A stretch of 35,098 nt of DNA, taken from the NCBI GenBank assembly GCA_012523705.1, contig JAAYTU010000064.1, positions 1 to 35,098 on the forward strand, read 5' to 3'. Position numbers and translations under genes: made by a program. The DNA is from Clostridiaceae bacterium. Lineage in GTDB: Bacteria; Bacillota; Clostridia; DSM-8532. The notes under the pieces are model-generated. The model was not told the DNA's origin, searched no databases, and was given only the letters and a program-made list of their open reading frames with translations. This document shows, one piece after another, positions 25,801 to 33,808 of the stretch. The stretch's first letter is position 1. Each line of letters begins with the position of its first letter.

Positions 25801-25982
25801 TAGATATTGGTCATGGCCTCGGCCTCAGCATTGTGGCTGAGGGAGTTGAGACAGGGAATCAGTACATGTACCTAGAAAAAATGGATTGCGAAAGGGTTCA
25901 GGGATACTATTTCAGCAGGCCAGTTCCCGAGGAGCAGATAATTGATATGTTAGAGGAGCAGACAAGTAAATTACATAAATAA
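22866..25982 (+). CDS. dCache-PAS-PAS-GGDEF-EAL protein, probable c-di-GMP phosphodiesterase
   Basis: 1038 residues. Span 1 (about 14-35) and span 2 (about 281-299) flank a double-Cache-like sensor (36-280). A PAS-like domain (about 315-430), a coiled coil (435-475) and a second PAS with PAC (480-600, KWIHTVGKALFDDNGNP) follow. GGDEF spans 605-770 and EAL 780-1035. The GGDEF motif reads GGDDY (687-691), the usual DxD is DIYNFK (646-651), and no RxxD I-site precedes it, so cyclase activity is doubtful. The EAL domain keeps EAL (814-816), EITES (905-909), DDFGTGYSS (935-943) and AEGVET (991-996), as in active enzymes that hydrolyse c-di-GMP to pGpG. AGGGGGA lies before the ATG. It stands alone; the sensed ligand is unknown. 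Confidence 0.93.
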   Translation: MRLFGREINRPGRYIIAIVLIVLASTIVIIFTNNYLNRMTEESLVEISKQGAKTVENKIAWSFDKLEAISRLKTMRGSTDIDDKLLLLKDIDEWDDTYDFGFIDTSGQFHIAYGDSYNVKNEYFFSRAMAGEKTMETVEVKQFGDYPAIAFSVPVYDFDGTSIIGVVCIVYSAEQFCQLVEDTAFGDEGIGCLVDYSGLIIAHPDRSIVKEKKDWLLETINNPELDELSDLGQRMIRGEIGAGKFIINGNRKIMGFSPINDTKWSFLAISPANDSFNDITPMLALVSVIMGLFLVAYIRVNYYFTSLNQKIQKEERSLKTAVETGKLIVISFLSDGTIIEFNTNAEESLGYLQEDVVKVFRIFDFLNFYEQDKLRKIMDECLKNENVEIENSEISLSCSTGETEHLLYNLNLLNRQSATPVFELIGFGITDRVNYEIQLIEKHEELSAVYEQLAASEQELKNQLDELIEQRQKLLEKDQRYNLVVEASNIGIWEWDVESDTYFYSDKWYEIFEIDESEIEGSIHKKRGFQEEIIFEEDLDNFVEAYLNHLKNKTDFYECEYRIKTPKGNVKWIHTVGKALFDDNGNPLIMAGSNTDITSKKESEKKIHKLAYYDSLTGLANRSSFNVCFDELVAQDTRNIAIAIIDIYNFKLINDSYGHDVGDLLLIEVAKRLQNKQTDRMHLCRIGGDDYAIMLYDYSDVEELGNIVEEIIDYLDVTIKIDIYEVNLSVNAGIAMYPKDGKNFEDLLKNADTAKYRAYEQRSKYVYFDAKMNDVLVEKLSLMNSLKVALDNDEFIIYYQPQYSLPDRRIMGFEALIRWNSPVLGMVSPGRFIPIAEESGAIIPLGSWILEESIKFIKRIHELGHDDLIISVNTSVIQFTQEKFAQEVMQLLDKYDLSPEMLELEITESIMMDNVETVMNNLATVEEAGISLALDDFGTGYSSLNYLTKLPIKTLKIDKSFIDTIGSDTEKDILLDNIIDIGHGLGLSIVAEGVETGNQYMYLEKMDCERVQGYYFSRPVPEEQIIDMLEEQTSKLHK

Positions 25983-26019
25983 TAGGCGTCTTGAAGAATT
26001 CTTAACCGAGAAATCTTAT

Positions 26020-26049
26020 TTGACAGTCTTATTCAAATTATGATATAGT
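26020..26049 (+). promoter_or_regulatory. Sigma-A promoter of rpsR
   Basis: A consensus TTGACA (26020-26025) and TATAGT (26044-26049) are 18 bases apart, about 110 bases before the rpsR start. It shows rpsR is expressed from its own promoter. Confidence 0.78.
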
Positions 26050-26156
26050 TATTGCACTATTAATTAGCAAAACGGATATATAGATAGAAAAAATGCGTAA
26101 TGCGTGTAGTGTAAAGAAAAAATGATATTGTATCTTGGAAGGAGGCATTTTTCGAA

Positions 26157-26432
26157 ATGGCCGAAGCAAAAAGAGATAGAGCTCCCAGATCCGGCGGACG
26201 CGATGGCAGACGCGGGATGAGAAGAGCAAGGCGTAAAATATGCCAGTTTTGTGTAGATAAGGTTGATTCAATTGACTATAAGGATCTAATGAAAACTAGA
26301 AAATATTTATCAGAGAAAGGGAAAATTCTTCCAAGAAGAATTTCCGGATGTTGCGCAAAGCATCAGCGTCAGCTGACAGTGGCAATCAAGAGAGCCAGAC
26401 ATATTGCGTTACTGCCTTATACAACAGACTAA
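26157..26432 (+). CDS. rpsR: 30S ribosomal protein bS18
   Basis: 91 residues with a basic N-terminal extension ([16 protein letters not shown]). The zinc-type cysteines are present: CQFC at about 30-33 and [10 protein letters not shown] at about 65-74. Body motifs are [26 protein letters not shown] and [19 protein letters not shown] precedes the ATG. bS18 binds the platform of the small subunit with bS6. In most Firmicutes rpsR follows rpsF and ssb; here neither is upstream and the gene has its own promoter. Confidence 0.97.
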   Translation: MAEAKRDRAPRSGGRDGRRGMRRARRKICQFCVDKVDSIDYKDLMKTRKYLSEKGKILPRRISGCCAKHQRQLTVAIKRARHIALLPYTTD

Positions 26433-26441
26433 GTAAAATTA

Positions 26442-26470
26442 ACAGCCTATAGATTTTATCTATAGGCTGT
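26442..26470 (+). terminator. Perfect 13-bp hairpin after rpsR
   Basis: ACAGCCTATAGAT (26442-26454) pairs fully with ATCTATAGGCTGT (26458-26470) over a three-base loop. Only ATT follows, not a T run, so it may be a weak terminator or an mRNA-protecting end. Confidence 0.55.
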
Positions 26471-26652
26471 ATTAAACTAATGGTTAGTTGCAGCGAGACC
26501 AAGCTCTTCTAATGTTTCATTGGAAACTAGGCTGTGTATAATTAGAGATTAGATGCAGCTATCATGTGTTTAGCCTGTATTTCTGGGAAATTGGAACTTA
26601 CACCCCGAGCGATGCTATAATTATTCTGACAAACAGGGGTGGAAGTGATAGA

Positions 26653-26991
26653 ATGAATATTAAAGGAATGGATATTACTAAAAACTTAAGGCTGATTGAA
26701 AGCCTTAAGGCAGATTTGCTTCTGGCGATATCACAGCTTTACAGCGAGATGAGCGATGAAAAGTGTGATGACTTGCGCGGAGTTACTCTCGATACATTGT
26801 CTGATTCCATAATAATATGTTATCTTCTTGCCAGAAGGATGGGGATTGATTATTCACTTATTGACCGGCAGATTTCAACCAAGATAAGACTTGGACTTTT
26901 ACAGGAGCATGATGCGGAGAAATATTTTGGGGATTTATCGGCCTTATACCGTACCAGAAACAATCCTTGTACAAGTGACATGAAGAACTAG
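26653..26991 (+). CDS. MazG-like family protein
   Basis: 112 residues resembling the short MazG-like family found beside rpsR/rplI in Clostridia. The N-terminal part is a helix (IKGMDITKNLRLIESLKADLLLAISQLY) followed by a second pair of helices with LSDSIIICYLLARRMGIDY. The EExxE...D metal cluster of true MazG nucleotide pyrophosphohydrolases is not obvious, so catalysis is uncertain. The frame extends back to 26566, but the ATG at 26653 begins the helical fold and has GGAAG-type bases before it. A TATAAT-like box near 26616 may be its promoter, without a good -35. Confidence 0.7.
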   Translation: MNIKGMDITKNLRLIESLKADLLLAISQLYSEMSDEKCDDLRGVTLDTLSDSIIICYLLARRMGIDYSLIDRQISTKIRLGLLQEHDAEKYFGDLSALYRTRNNPCTSDMKN

Positions 26992-27023
26992 ATAAGACTA
27001 TAATTATTTGATTTTATTTGTAG

Positions 27024-27048
27024 GAAGTAGGATTTTTTATCCCACTTC
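27024..27048 (+). other. Hairpin in the leader of rplI
   Basis: GAAGTAGGAT (27024-27033) and ATCCCACTTC (27039-27048) form a ten-base stem with one mismatch and a loop of five T. It lies 29 bases before the rplI start. Role unknown; a terminator for the MazG-like gene is unlikely without a T run. Confidence 0.45.
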
Positions 27049-27076
27049 TAATATCTATATAAGGGGGATGTTGCCC

Positions 27077-27532
27077 ATGAAGGTAATTTTAACGCAGGAT
27101 GTTAAATCATTAGGAAAGAAGGATCAAGTGGTTGAGGTTAGTGATGGCTATGCCAGGAATTATCTCATTCCACGAGGTTTGGCTGTAGAAGCAACCTCTG
27201 CAGCTCTAAATGAGGCAAATGCAAAGAATGCGGCTAAACAACACCGCAAGGAAAATGAGTTGTCTGATGCAAAAAACCTGGCTAAAAAGATGTCTGGCTT
27301 GACTGTTGTTGTTAATTCAAAGGCAGGAGCTAACGGAAAGCTTTTTGGTTCTATTACAAGTAAAGATATTGTAGATCAGCTTAAAAAACAGCATAAGTAT
27401 TCAATAGATAAAAAGATGTTAAATCTCCCCGAGGCAATTAAAACCCTAGGTGAGACAGAAGTAGAAATTAAGCTTTATGCCGGAGTAACAACCAGGATAA
27501 AGGTTCAAGTGGTAGGAGAGCAGGAAGGCTAA
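27077..27532 (+). CDS. rplI: 50S ribosomal protein bL9
   Basis: 151 residues, the usual L9 length. The N-domain begins MKVILTQDVKSLGKKDQVVEVSDGYARNYLIPRG with the RNA-binding Y-A-R-N-Y-L-I-P signature. A long helix (about 40-75) leads to the C-domain (GKLFGSITSKDIVDQL, VEIKLYAGVTTRIKVQVV). L9 binds near the L1 stalk of 23S rRNA. The frame extends upstream to 27008 but the family start and an AGGGGG site fix the ATG at 27077. It is followed at once by dnaB, as is usual in Firmicutes. Confidence 0.97.
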   Translation: MKVILTQDVKSLGKKDQVVEVSDGYARNYLIPRGLAVEATSAALNEANAKNAAKQHRKENELSDAKNLAKKMSGLTVVVNSKAGANGKLFGSITSKDIVDQLKKQHKYSIDKKMLNLPEAIKTLGETEVEIKLYAGVTTRIKVQVVGEQEG

Positions 27533-27550
27533 TTATCTGGGGGGAACAAG

Positions 27551-28903
27551 GTGGAGGAACAATTAACAAGAATTCCGCCCCATAATATTGAGGCGGAGCA
27601 ATCAATTCTCGGGGCTCTTCTTATTGACAAGGAAGCCCTTTCCGAAGTCTGTGGAAGGCTAAAGTCAGATGATTTTTATTTAGAAAAGCATAAGGAAATA
27701 TATGAGGCCATATCATCTCTCTATTTAGATAGTGAACCTGTTGATATTGTTACGGTTTCTGACATGCTTTCAAAAAGGGGCACCCTTGAAAAGGTCGGGG
27801 ATATGGAATATATTGCTCAACTGGCTTCAAGTGTAGTTACTACTGCCAATGTAACTCACTATGTCTCTATTGTGCAGGACAAATCCCTGTTAAGGCGGCT
27901 TATCAGTGCTTCTGGGAAAATTGTTGATCTCGGATACAAAGGTTCCATGGAGGGGACAGAGGTACTTAGTGAAGCGGAGAAAAGCATTTTTAATATTTCC
28001 CAGGGTTTAAACCGCACTGGACTAGAGCATATTAATACACTGTTAGAAAGCACATTCTCCCAATTAGAAGAACTATGTACCAAAACGGGCGATTTGACAG
28101 GAGTGCCCAGCGGTTTTATAGATTTGGACAGAAAAACCGCAGGCTTCCAGAAATCAGACCTGATTTTAGTGGCTGCCCGACCGGCAATGGGTAAGACCTC
28201 ATTTGTTCTGAATACAGCTGTCAATGCAGCATTGCGGGGCTTTTCTGTGGCAATTTTCAGTCTGGAGATGTCTAAAATTCAGCTGGCTAACAGAATTCTG
28301 GCATTAGAATCCATGGTTGAGCTAGAAAAAATGAGAACAGGCCGCCTCGAGGCAGAAGATTGGGAAAAAATCGGATACTCCCTAGGTCCCTTATCGAAAT
28401 CCCCGATTTACATAGATGATAATGCCAGTGCCAATACTGTAGAAATGTTGTCAAAGCTCCGTAAGCTAAAGCTTGAAAGGCGCTTAGACCTTGTAATTAT
28501 CGACTATTTGCAGCTTATGGAGGGAAGGCGGAAATCCGATAACAGACAACAGGAGATTTCTGAAATATCCCGTTCACTAAAAATAATGGCAAAGGAACTG
28601 AATGTTCCTGTTATAGCTCTGTCACAGCTTAGCCGTGCGCCAGAGCAGAGGGCAGATCATCGGCCTATCCTTAGTGACATGAGAGAGTCGGGAGCCATTG
28701 AGCAGGATGCCGACATGGTAATCTTTTTATACAGAGATGACTACTATAACGAAGAAACAGACAAGAAAAATGTGGTTGAGGTAATAATTGCAAAGCATAG
28801 AAATGGTTCAACCGGAACGGTTGAATTGGCTTGGCTCCCGGAATTCACAAAATTCGGGAACCGGATGTACGATGATAGAACAAACAATACGCCACCAGGA
28901 TAA
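27551..28903 (+). CDS. dnaB: Replicative DNA helicase DnaB
   Basis: 450 residues, the normal size of the hexameric replicative helicase (DnaC in Bacillus). The N-domain opens with RIPPHNIEAEQSILGALL. Walker A is RPAMGKT at 210-216, Walker B is VIIDYLQLM, and the H3/H4 motifs are ALSQLSRAPEQRADHRP and LSDMRESGAIEQDADMV, followed by IAKHRNGSTG with the arginine finger region. It unwinds DNA ahead of the replisome. Initiation is at a GTG with a GGGGGG site about 6 bases upstream, 18 bases after rplI. It is followed after 5 bases by tilS. Confidence 0.97.
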   Translation: MEEQLTRIPPHNIEAEQSILGALLIDKEALSEVCGRLKSDDFYLEKHKEIYEAISSLYLDSEPVDIVTVSDMLSKRGTLEKVGDMEYIAQLASSVVTTANVTHYVSIVQDKSLLRRLISASGKIVDLGYKGSMEGTEVLSEAEKSIFNISQGLNRTGLEHINTLLESTFSQLEELCTKTGDLTGVPSGFIDLDRKTAGFQKSDLILVAARPAMGKTSFVLNTAVNAALRGFSVAIFSLEMSKIQLANRILALESMVELEKMRTGRLEAEDWEKIGYSLGPLSKSPIYIDDNASANTVEMLSKLRKLKLERRLDLVIIDYLQLMEGRRKSDNRQQEISEISRSLKIMAKELNVPVIALSQLSRAPEQRADHRPILSDMRESGAIEQDADMVIFLYRDDYYNEETDKKNVVEVIIAKHRNGSTGTVELAWLPEFTKFGNRMYDDRTNNTPPG

Positions 28904-28908
28904 TGTAG

Positions 28909-30363
28909 ATGGAAAACAGTTTGCTTAATAAGGTGAGAAAGGATATCGAAGACAATAATTTGCTGAATCCAGGTTCTAAGGTAGTAATAGGGGTATCTGG
29001 AGGAGCCGATTCGGTATGCCTTCTAAAGGTGCTGATTGAGCTTAGGCAAGAATATGATCTTAAACTCTTTGTGGTTCATGTAAACCATGGTCTTAGAGGA
29101 ATTGAAGCAGATAAGGATCAAGCTTATGTAATGGAGATTTGCAGGGATTGGGGAATAAATACCAAAGCCTGCTTTGTTAATATTAAAAACTTAAGTAAGA
29201 AGCTTGGAGTTTCTGAGGAGGAAGCAGGGCGGGAAGCCAGATACAGGGTTTTCAGCAAGGTATTAGATAATTTATCCTATGATTACATTGCTGTTGCTCA
29301 CAATCGTGATGACAGAGCAGAGACAGTCATGTTAAATATTATAAGGGGTGCTGGTCTTGATGGGCTTTGTGGTATGCCTATTAAGCAAGGAAGGATAATA
29401 AGGCCTCTTTTTAATGTTTCCCGAAGTGAAATTGAGGAATATTTAAAACTTAATAATATCCCTTATTGTATTGACAGTACAAATAATGAAAATGAATATA
29501 CCAGAAACCGCATAAGAAATATGCTCTTTCCCAAAATAAAAGAATGGTTTGATGCAGATCCTGCAAATCAGCTCATTAGATTGTCAGAACTGGTCATTCC
29601 TGAAAGAAATTATCTGGATAAAGAAACAAAAAAGTATTATAATATTGCATTAATTAAAGAGGCTTTATCGGGCTCGGATAATGATGAGATAATTTTCTCT
29701 GCACAAAGTTTGGCTTCTTTATCGATTGCTATCAGTAAAAGGATAATAAGGCTTGCTTGGGAAAGAATAAACGGTGACCGTAAGAACCTTGAAGCCGTAC
29801 ATGTTGACCAAATTTTAAGCTTATGCTTAAATAGTCGTACAGGGAAAAATGTTTCCTTACCAAATGGGATAGATGCAATAATCTCTTATGAGAGATTAAT
29901 TTTTTCTAGGAGAGTTAAAAAGAAGGTAAAGTCTTTTTCCTATTCCATCGACAAAGAGGGTATTACCGAGGTTATAGAAATAGGTGGAGCCTTAAAAAGC
30001 AGAGTAATAGACCAGAAAGAGTACAGGAAGCTTTGTGCCGATAAAAAAAATAGCGAAAGGGATTTAACTCAGTTTTTCGACCTCGACCTTATTAATGGAG
30101 AAATCCTGATCAGATCCCGGTTGGATGGAGACAGAATAAGGCCTTACAATTCAGCGGGAGAGAAAAAACTAAAGGATTTCTTTATTGATCAGAAGGTGCC
30201 GAGGGATCAAAGAACTGTAATTCCCTTGATTGCCCAGGGCCAGAGAATCGCCTGGATCATTGGAATGAGAACATCAGAGGACTTTCGAGCGCGGGAGGAT
30301 AGTAAAAGGATTTGGATGCTCTCGTGGAGTTTTTCAGACAACGGAGGAGAAGAAGATGCCTAA
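28909..30363 (+). CDS. tilS: tRNA(Ile)-lysidine synthetase TilS
   Basis: 484 residues, the long form of TilS. The PP-loop ATP pyrophosphatase motif SGGADS is at 30-35, HVNHGLRG follows at about 57-64, and HNRDDRAETVMLNIIRGAG supplies the usual HxxxDxxET signature. The C-terminal domains are present: LLNPP-like TilS core followed by the substrate-binding C-domain with GDRIRPYNSAGEKKLKDFFID and IPLIAQGQRIAWI. It attaches lysine to C34 of tRNA-Ile (CAU), turning it into an AUA reader. The AGGA site is 8 bases upstream of the ATG, inside dnaB's end. Its 3' end overlaps hpt by 8 bases. The tilS-hpt-ftsH order is classical for Firmicutes. Confidence 0.96.
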   Translation: MENSLLNKVRKDIEDNNLLNPGSKVVIGVSGGADSVCLLKVLIELRQEYDLKLFVVHVNHGLRGIEADKDQAYVMEICRDWGINTKACFVNIKNLSKKLGVSEEEAGREARYRVFSKVLDNLSYDYIAVAHNRDDRAETVMLNIIRGAGLDGLCGMPIKQGRIIRPLFNVSRSEIEEYLKLNNIPYCIDSTNNENEYTRNRIRNMLFPKIKEWFDADPANQLIRLSELVIPERNYLDKETKKYYNIALIKEALSGSDNDEIIFSAQSLASLSIAISKRIIRLAWERINGDRKNLEAVHVDQILSLCLNSRTGKNVSLPNGIDAIISYERLIFSRRVKKKVKSFSYSIDKEGITEVIEIGGALKSRVIDQKEYRKLCADKKNSERDLTQFFDLDLINGEILIRSRLDGDRIRPYNSAGEKKLKDFFIDQKVPRDQRTVIPLIAQGQRIAWIIGMRTSEDFRAREDSKRIWMLSWSFSDNGGEEDA

Positions 30364-30877
30364 AATGAGTGTATTAGTATCAAGAGAAGAGCTTCAAGCC
30401 AAAACAGAGGAACTTGCTAAAAGGATTTCTAAGGATTATGAGGGTAAGGATTTATTGTTGGTGGGTGTTCTGAAGGGTGGATTTATGTTTTTGTCCGATC
30501 TTTGCAGAGCATTGACCATAGATGTAAGCGTAGATTTTATTTCAGTAAGCAGCTATGGGAATCAAACAGTATCATCAGGGGTTGTTAGGATTCTTAAGGA
30601 CATTGATTACGATATTACAGGGAAGCATGTGCTGATTGTTGAGGATTTAATAGACACAGGGCTGACCCTTACATATCTTAAGGATTTATTCACTGCTAAG
30701 CATTGTGCCAGCGTTAAGATATGTACAATTTTGGATAAGCCATCAAGGAGAAAGGTTCCCCTTGATGTGGATTATCAGGGAATAATTATTCCGGACAAGT
30801 TTGTTATTGGCTACGGCCTCGATTATGCCGAGCGTTACAGAAACTTGCCCGATGTATGTGTAATGGAAGAATTATGA
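30356..30877 (+). CDS. hpt: Hypoxanthine phosphoribosyltransferase
   Basis: 173 residues, the normal length. The PRPP-binding loop is VLIVEDLIDTGLTL, about 92-105, and GVLKGGFMFLSDL at 38-50 carries the pyrophosphate-binding segment; PDKFVIGYGLDYAERYRNLP at the C-terminus is the base-binding and hood part. It converts hypoxanthine (and guanine) plus PRPP to IMP (GMP), salvaging purines. GGAGGAGAAG directly precedes the ATG. In Bacillus, Hpt also interacts with FtsH; the adjacency is conserved here. Confidence 0.96.
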   Translation: MPKMSVLVSREELQAKTEELAKRISKDYEGKDLLLVGVLKGGFMFLSDLCRALTIDVSVDFISVSSYGNQTVSSGVVRILKDIDYDITGKHVLIVEDLIDTGLTLTYLKDLFTAKHCASVKICTILDKPSRRKVPLDVDYQGIIIPDKFVIGYGLDYAERYRNLPDVCVMEEL

Positions 30878-30990
30878 CCGTTATTTTTATTGTATTTTAA
30901 TAGTTGGTATGGTAACATTATATAAGTCTAAAATAGATGTAAGTGTAAGTATATATACCCTTTGGGGATATACAGGAGGTTGATTATAAC

Positions 30991-33015
30991 TTGAAAAGAT
31001 TTAGGGGCGCTAGCTTTCCTATCATTATATTCGTGATTATTGCCCTTGTTATTATGGTGTATGGAAATTTAAACAGTCCTACTGTAATGAAATATTCAGA
31101 TTTTAGAAAAGAATTGGATGAAGGTAATGTTAAGAATATAATTGTTAAGACACTCGATGCAGATGTTATTTTAGAAAAAGCATCGGGTAAATTTTTAGCA
31201 GATTATCGATATAACATCAGTTTTCTTTCTCAGGAGTCTTTTATTAATTTATTAGATAAGGCCTTTGACGAGGGGAAAATATCAGACTATACCATAGAGA
31301 AAAAGTCTACTCCACCGTGGTGGCTGGAATTGTTCCCAGTATTCGCCATGGTAATTCTCTTTGTCTTCTTCTGGGTGTTTTTCATCCAGCAATCCCAGGG
31401 AGGAAGCGGAAACCGTGTCATGTCCTTCGGTAAAAGCCGGGCTCGTATGGCCAACGAGGATAAGATGAAGAAACGATTCAGTGATGTGGCGGGTGCAGAT
31501 GAAGAGAAGGAAGAACTTGAAGAAATTGTTGAGTTCTTAAAGGAACCAAAAAAGTATGTTGAACTGGGAGCACGTATTCCCAAGGGTGTGTTGTTAGTTG
31601 GACCACCCGGTACAGGAAAGACCTTGCTTGCTAAAGCAGTGGCAGGAGAAGCGGGGACACCATTTTTCTCAATAAGTGGATCCGACTTTGTGGAGATGTT
31701 TGTCGGTGTAGGTGCATCCAGAGTACGTGACCTTTTTGAGCAGGCAAAGAAGAATGCACCATCAATTGTTTTTATAGATGAGATTGACGCCGTAGGCCGT
31801 CATAGAGGAGCGGGCTTAGGTGGAGGCCATGACGAGAGAGAGCAGACTCTGAACCAGCTCTTAGTCGAGATGGATGGCTTTGGAGTTAATGAAGGCGTTA
31901 TCATTTTAGCCGCCACCAACAGACCAGACATTCTTGACCCGGCATTGATGCGTCCTGGACGTTTTGACAGACAGATTGTAGTGAATTACCCTGATATTAA
32001 AGGCCGTGAAGAGATTTTGATGGTTCACTCAAAGAATAAGCCTCTAAGCGATGATGTAGATTTAAAAGACGTTGCAAAAACAACTCCTGGATTTACCGGA
32101 GCCGATCTTGAGAATCTGCTTAATGAAGCGGCGTTGTTAGCAGCCCGCAGAAATCTCAAGGAAATTACAATGGCTGAAATAAAGGAAGCAAATTACAAGG
32201 TTGTAATGGGTCCAGAAAAGAAGAGCCGCGTTATCAGCGACAAGGAAAAGAAGCTTACAGCCTACCATGAGGCAGGACACGCTATTACAATCAGAGTTAT
32301 CTCAAGCACCGATAAGGTTGACCGTGTTACGATCATTCCTTCAGGAAGAGGAGCAGGGGGCTTCACTTCATATAAGCCTGATGAAGACAGACACTACACA
32401 ACCAAAGGCCAGCTAATAGAGCAGATAGTGGTTAGCTTAGGAGGAAGAGCTGCAGAAGAACTGATGCTTGGTGAAATCAGTACAGGAGCGTTTTCAGACT
32501 TGAAAAAGGCTAATACTACTGCTAGAAACATGATTACCAAATACGGTATGAGTGACAATCTTTCCAACCTGGTATTCGGTGATGAAAATGATGAGGTATT
32601 CATTGGAAAGAGCTACGCCCATGCACGCAATTACAGCGAAGAGGTGTCGGCTAAGATAGATGCTGAGGTTAAGGAAATCATAGAGAGCTGTTACAATAAG
32701 GCAAAAGAAATCCTTACAGAGCATAAAGACAAGCTTGAGGATGTTACAAGGGCTCTGCTTGAGAAAGAGCGTATTGAAGCCGATGAATTCGAAGACATTT
32801 TCAAAAATGGCTACAATCCTTCAGCAGATGAGATTCCATCAGAGGAAAATCCAGCCGGGGACAAACCGTCAGAAGACGCTCTGGAAGGTGACAGTTCCGC
32901 AGAGAACAAACCGGCAGAGGACACTCCAACTGGGGAAATTCCGGCAGAGGACACTCAGTTAGAGGAAACTCCATCAGAGGAAACTCCATCAGAGGAAACT
33001 CCATCAGAGGAGTAG
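30991..33015 (+). CDS. ftsH: ATP-dependent zinc metalloprotease FtsH with acidic repeat tail
   Basis: 674 residues. Spans near 7-25 and 110-133 flank a small extracytoplasmic domain. The AAA module has Walker A GPPGTGKT (204-211), Walker B FIDEID (261-266) and the SRH with [19 protein letters not shown] (308-326). The zinc site is HEAGH (426-430), with D503 in FSDLKKA as third ligand. It degrades misfolded or regulated membrane and cytosolic proteins. Residues from about 608 to the end are an unusual Pro/Ser/Thr/Glu-rich acidic tail ending in three PSEET units, longer and more repetitive than I would expect. Initiation is at a TTG, 11 bases after AGGAGG, a slightly long spacing; no nearer in-frame start fits. 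Confidence 0.97.
   Translation: MKRFRGASFPIIIFVIIALVIMVYGNLNSPTVMKYSDFRKELDEGNVKNIIVKTLDADVILEKASGKFLADYRYNISFLSQESFINLLDKAFDEGKISDYTIEKKSTPPWWLELFPVFAMVILFVFFWVFFIQQSQGGSGNRVMSFGKSRARMANEDKMKKRFSDVAGADEEKEELEEIVEFLKEPKKYVELGARIPKGVLLVGPPGTGKTLLAKAVAGEAGTPFFSISGSDFVEMFVGVGASRVRDLFEQAKKNAPSIVFIDEIDAVGRHRGAGLGGGHDEREQTLNQLLVEMDGFGVNEGVIILAATNRPDILDPALMRPGRFDRQIVVNYPDIKGREEILMVHSKNKPLSDDVDLKDVAKTTPGFTGADLENLLNEAALLAARRNLKEITMAEIKEANYKVVMGPEKKSRVISDKEKKLTAYHEAGHAITIRVISSTDKVDRVTIIPSGRGAGGFTSYKPDEDRHYTTKGQLIEQIVVSLGGRAAEELMLGEISTGAFSDLKKANTTARNMITKYGMSDNLSNLVFGDENDEVFIGKSYAHARNYSEEVSAKIDAEVKEIIESCYNKAKEILTEHKDKLEDVTRALLEKERIEADEFEDIFKNGYNPSADEIPSEENPAGDKPSEDALEGDSSAENKPAEDTPTGEIPAEDTQLEETPSEETPSEETPSEE
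32961..33005 (+). repeat. Three perfect 15-base tandem repeats in ftsH
   Basis: The unit AGAGGAAACTCCATC occurs three times in register (32961, 32976, 32991), with a fourth start AGAGGAG before the stop. It encodes the E-E-T-P-S units of the FtsH tail. Such slippage-prone units may vary in number between strains. Confidence 0.9.
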
Positions 33016-33049
33016 GCATTATAGGCATTAATAACGTGTATCGAATAGT

Positions 33050-33077
33050 AAGGCGCTTAATCTAAGCGCCTTATTTG
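33050..33077 (+). terminator. Terminator of the ftsH operon
   Basis: AAGGCGCTTA (33050-33059) pairs perfectly with TAAGCGCCTT (33063-33072) over a three-base loop, followed by a short T-rich ATTTG stretch. Confidence 0.8.
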
Positions 33078-33116
33078 CATAATGATATACATTGTAATTG
33101 TTCTGGGTAGCTTAAT

Positions 33117-33788
33117 ATGATAAAATATGAGAAAAATTGCATGGAAGAATGCAAAGAGGCAATTGCAGTGGATGAAATAAGGATAATTAAAAATATAAAA
33201 CCTTCCTATAATAAAAACCTCATATATTCCAGACTGGGCTATAGTAAAATACGTACGGAGCTTTCCCCTGATCTGGCCGGGGATATAGAGAGAGTGATTG
33301 AAAAGGCTGAAAATTCACTGGAGATCACAGTTGCCTACCGGATTATGAAAATAGAAGGAGTTGATTCTCCGAATGTCAGACTGGCCGATGATACTGTTCT
33401 ATCGGGCCGAGGGTTGTCCGGATTATTGGAAAATTGCAGCGAGGCTTTAATTATGGCCGCTACAGGTGGCCATAATATAATGGCTTTAATAGATAGGCTT
33501 CAGAAGGAAGATAAAATGAGTGAGGCTGTAATCGTAGATGCAGCCGCCTCGGTAATAACTGATGCCGCCTTAGATTTTACAATGGATATGGTAAATCAGC
33601 AGCTGAGGTCAAAAGGAAGGCTATTAACAAAAATGCGCTTTAGTCCCGGCTATGGAGATTTTGATATTTCCCTGCAGAAAGACTTTTATAGATTACTTAA
33701 AGGTGAAAGCCTTGGACTTACATTAAACGATGCATATATGCTTATCCCTGAAAAATCTGTTTTTGCCGTGGCCGGTATCTCGGGCTAA
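33117..33788 (+). CDS. Methionine synthase reactivation (Met_synt_B12) domain protein
   Basis: 223 residues matching the activation domain of cobalamin-dependent methionine synthase, here as a separate protein. The signature near the end is RFSPGYGDFDISLQKDF and LTLNDAYMLIPEKSVFAV, corresponding to the AdoMet-binding RxxPGYG and M.P..S motifs; EAVIVDAAASVITDAALDF lies in the middle. In MetH it binds AdoMet and remethylates cob(II)alamin after oxidation. The next gene encodes the catalytic part of MetH, so the two must work together, as in Thermotoga where the domains are also on separate genes. The start is uncertain: the ATG at 33117 lacks a good Shine-Dalgarno and sits on a possible -10 (TATGAT, 33116-33121, behind TTGTAA at 33092); the ATG at 33141 is an alternative. 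Confidence 0.88.
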   Translation: MIKYEKNCMEECKEAIAVDEIRIIKNIKPSYNKNLIYSRLGYSKIRTELSPDLAGDIERVIEKAENSLEITVAYRIMKIEGVDSPNVRLADDTVLSGRGLSGLLENCSEALIMAATGGHNIMALIDRLQKEDKMSEAVIVDAAASVITDAALDFTMDMVNQQLRSKGRLLTKMRFSPGYGDFDISLQKDFYRLLKGESLGLTLNDAYMLIPEKSVFAVAGISG

Positions 33789-33808
33789 TAAACTAAAAGG
33801 TGGATTTC

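Noticed and set aside
32801-33028. Minus-strand frame with repeating MEFPL units
   Set aside because: It is the antisense reading of the tandem repeats in the ftsH tail.
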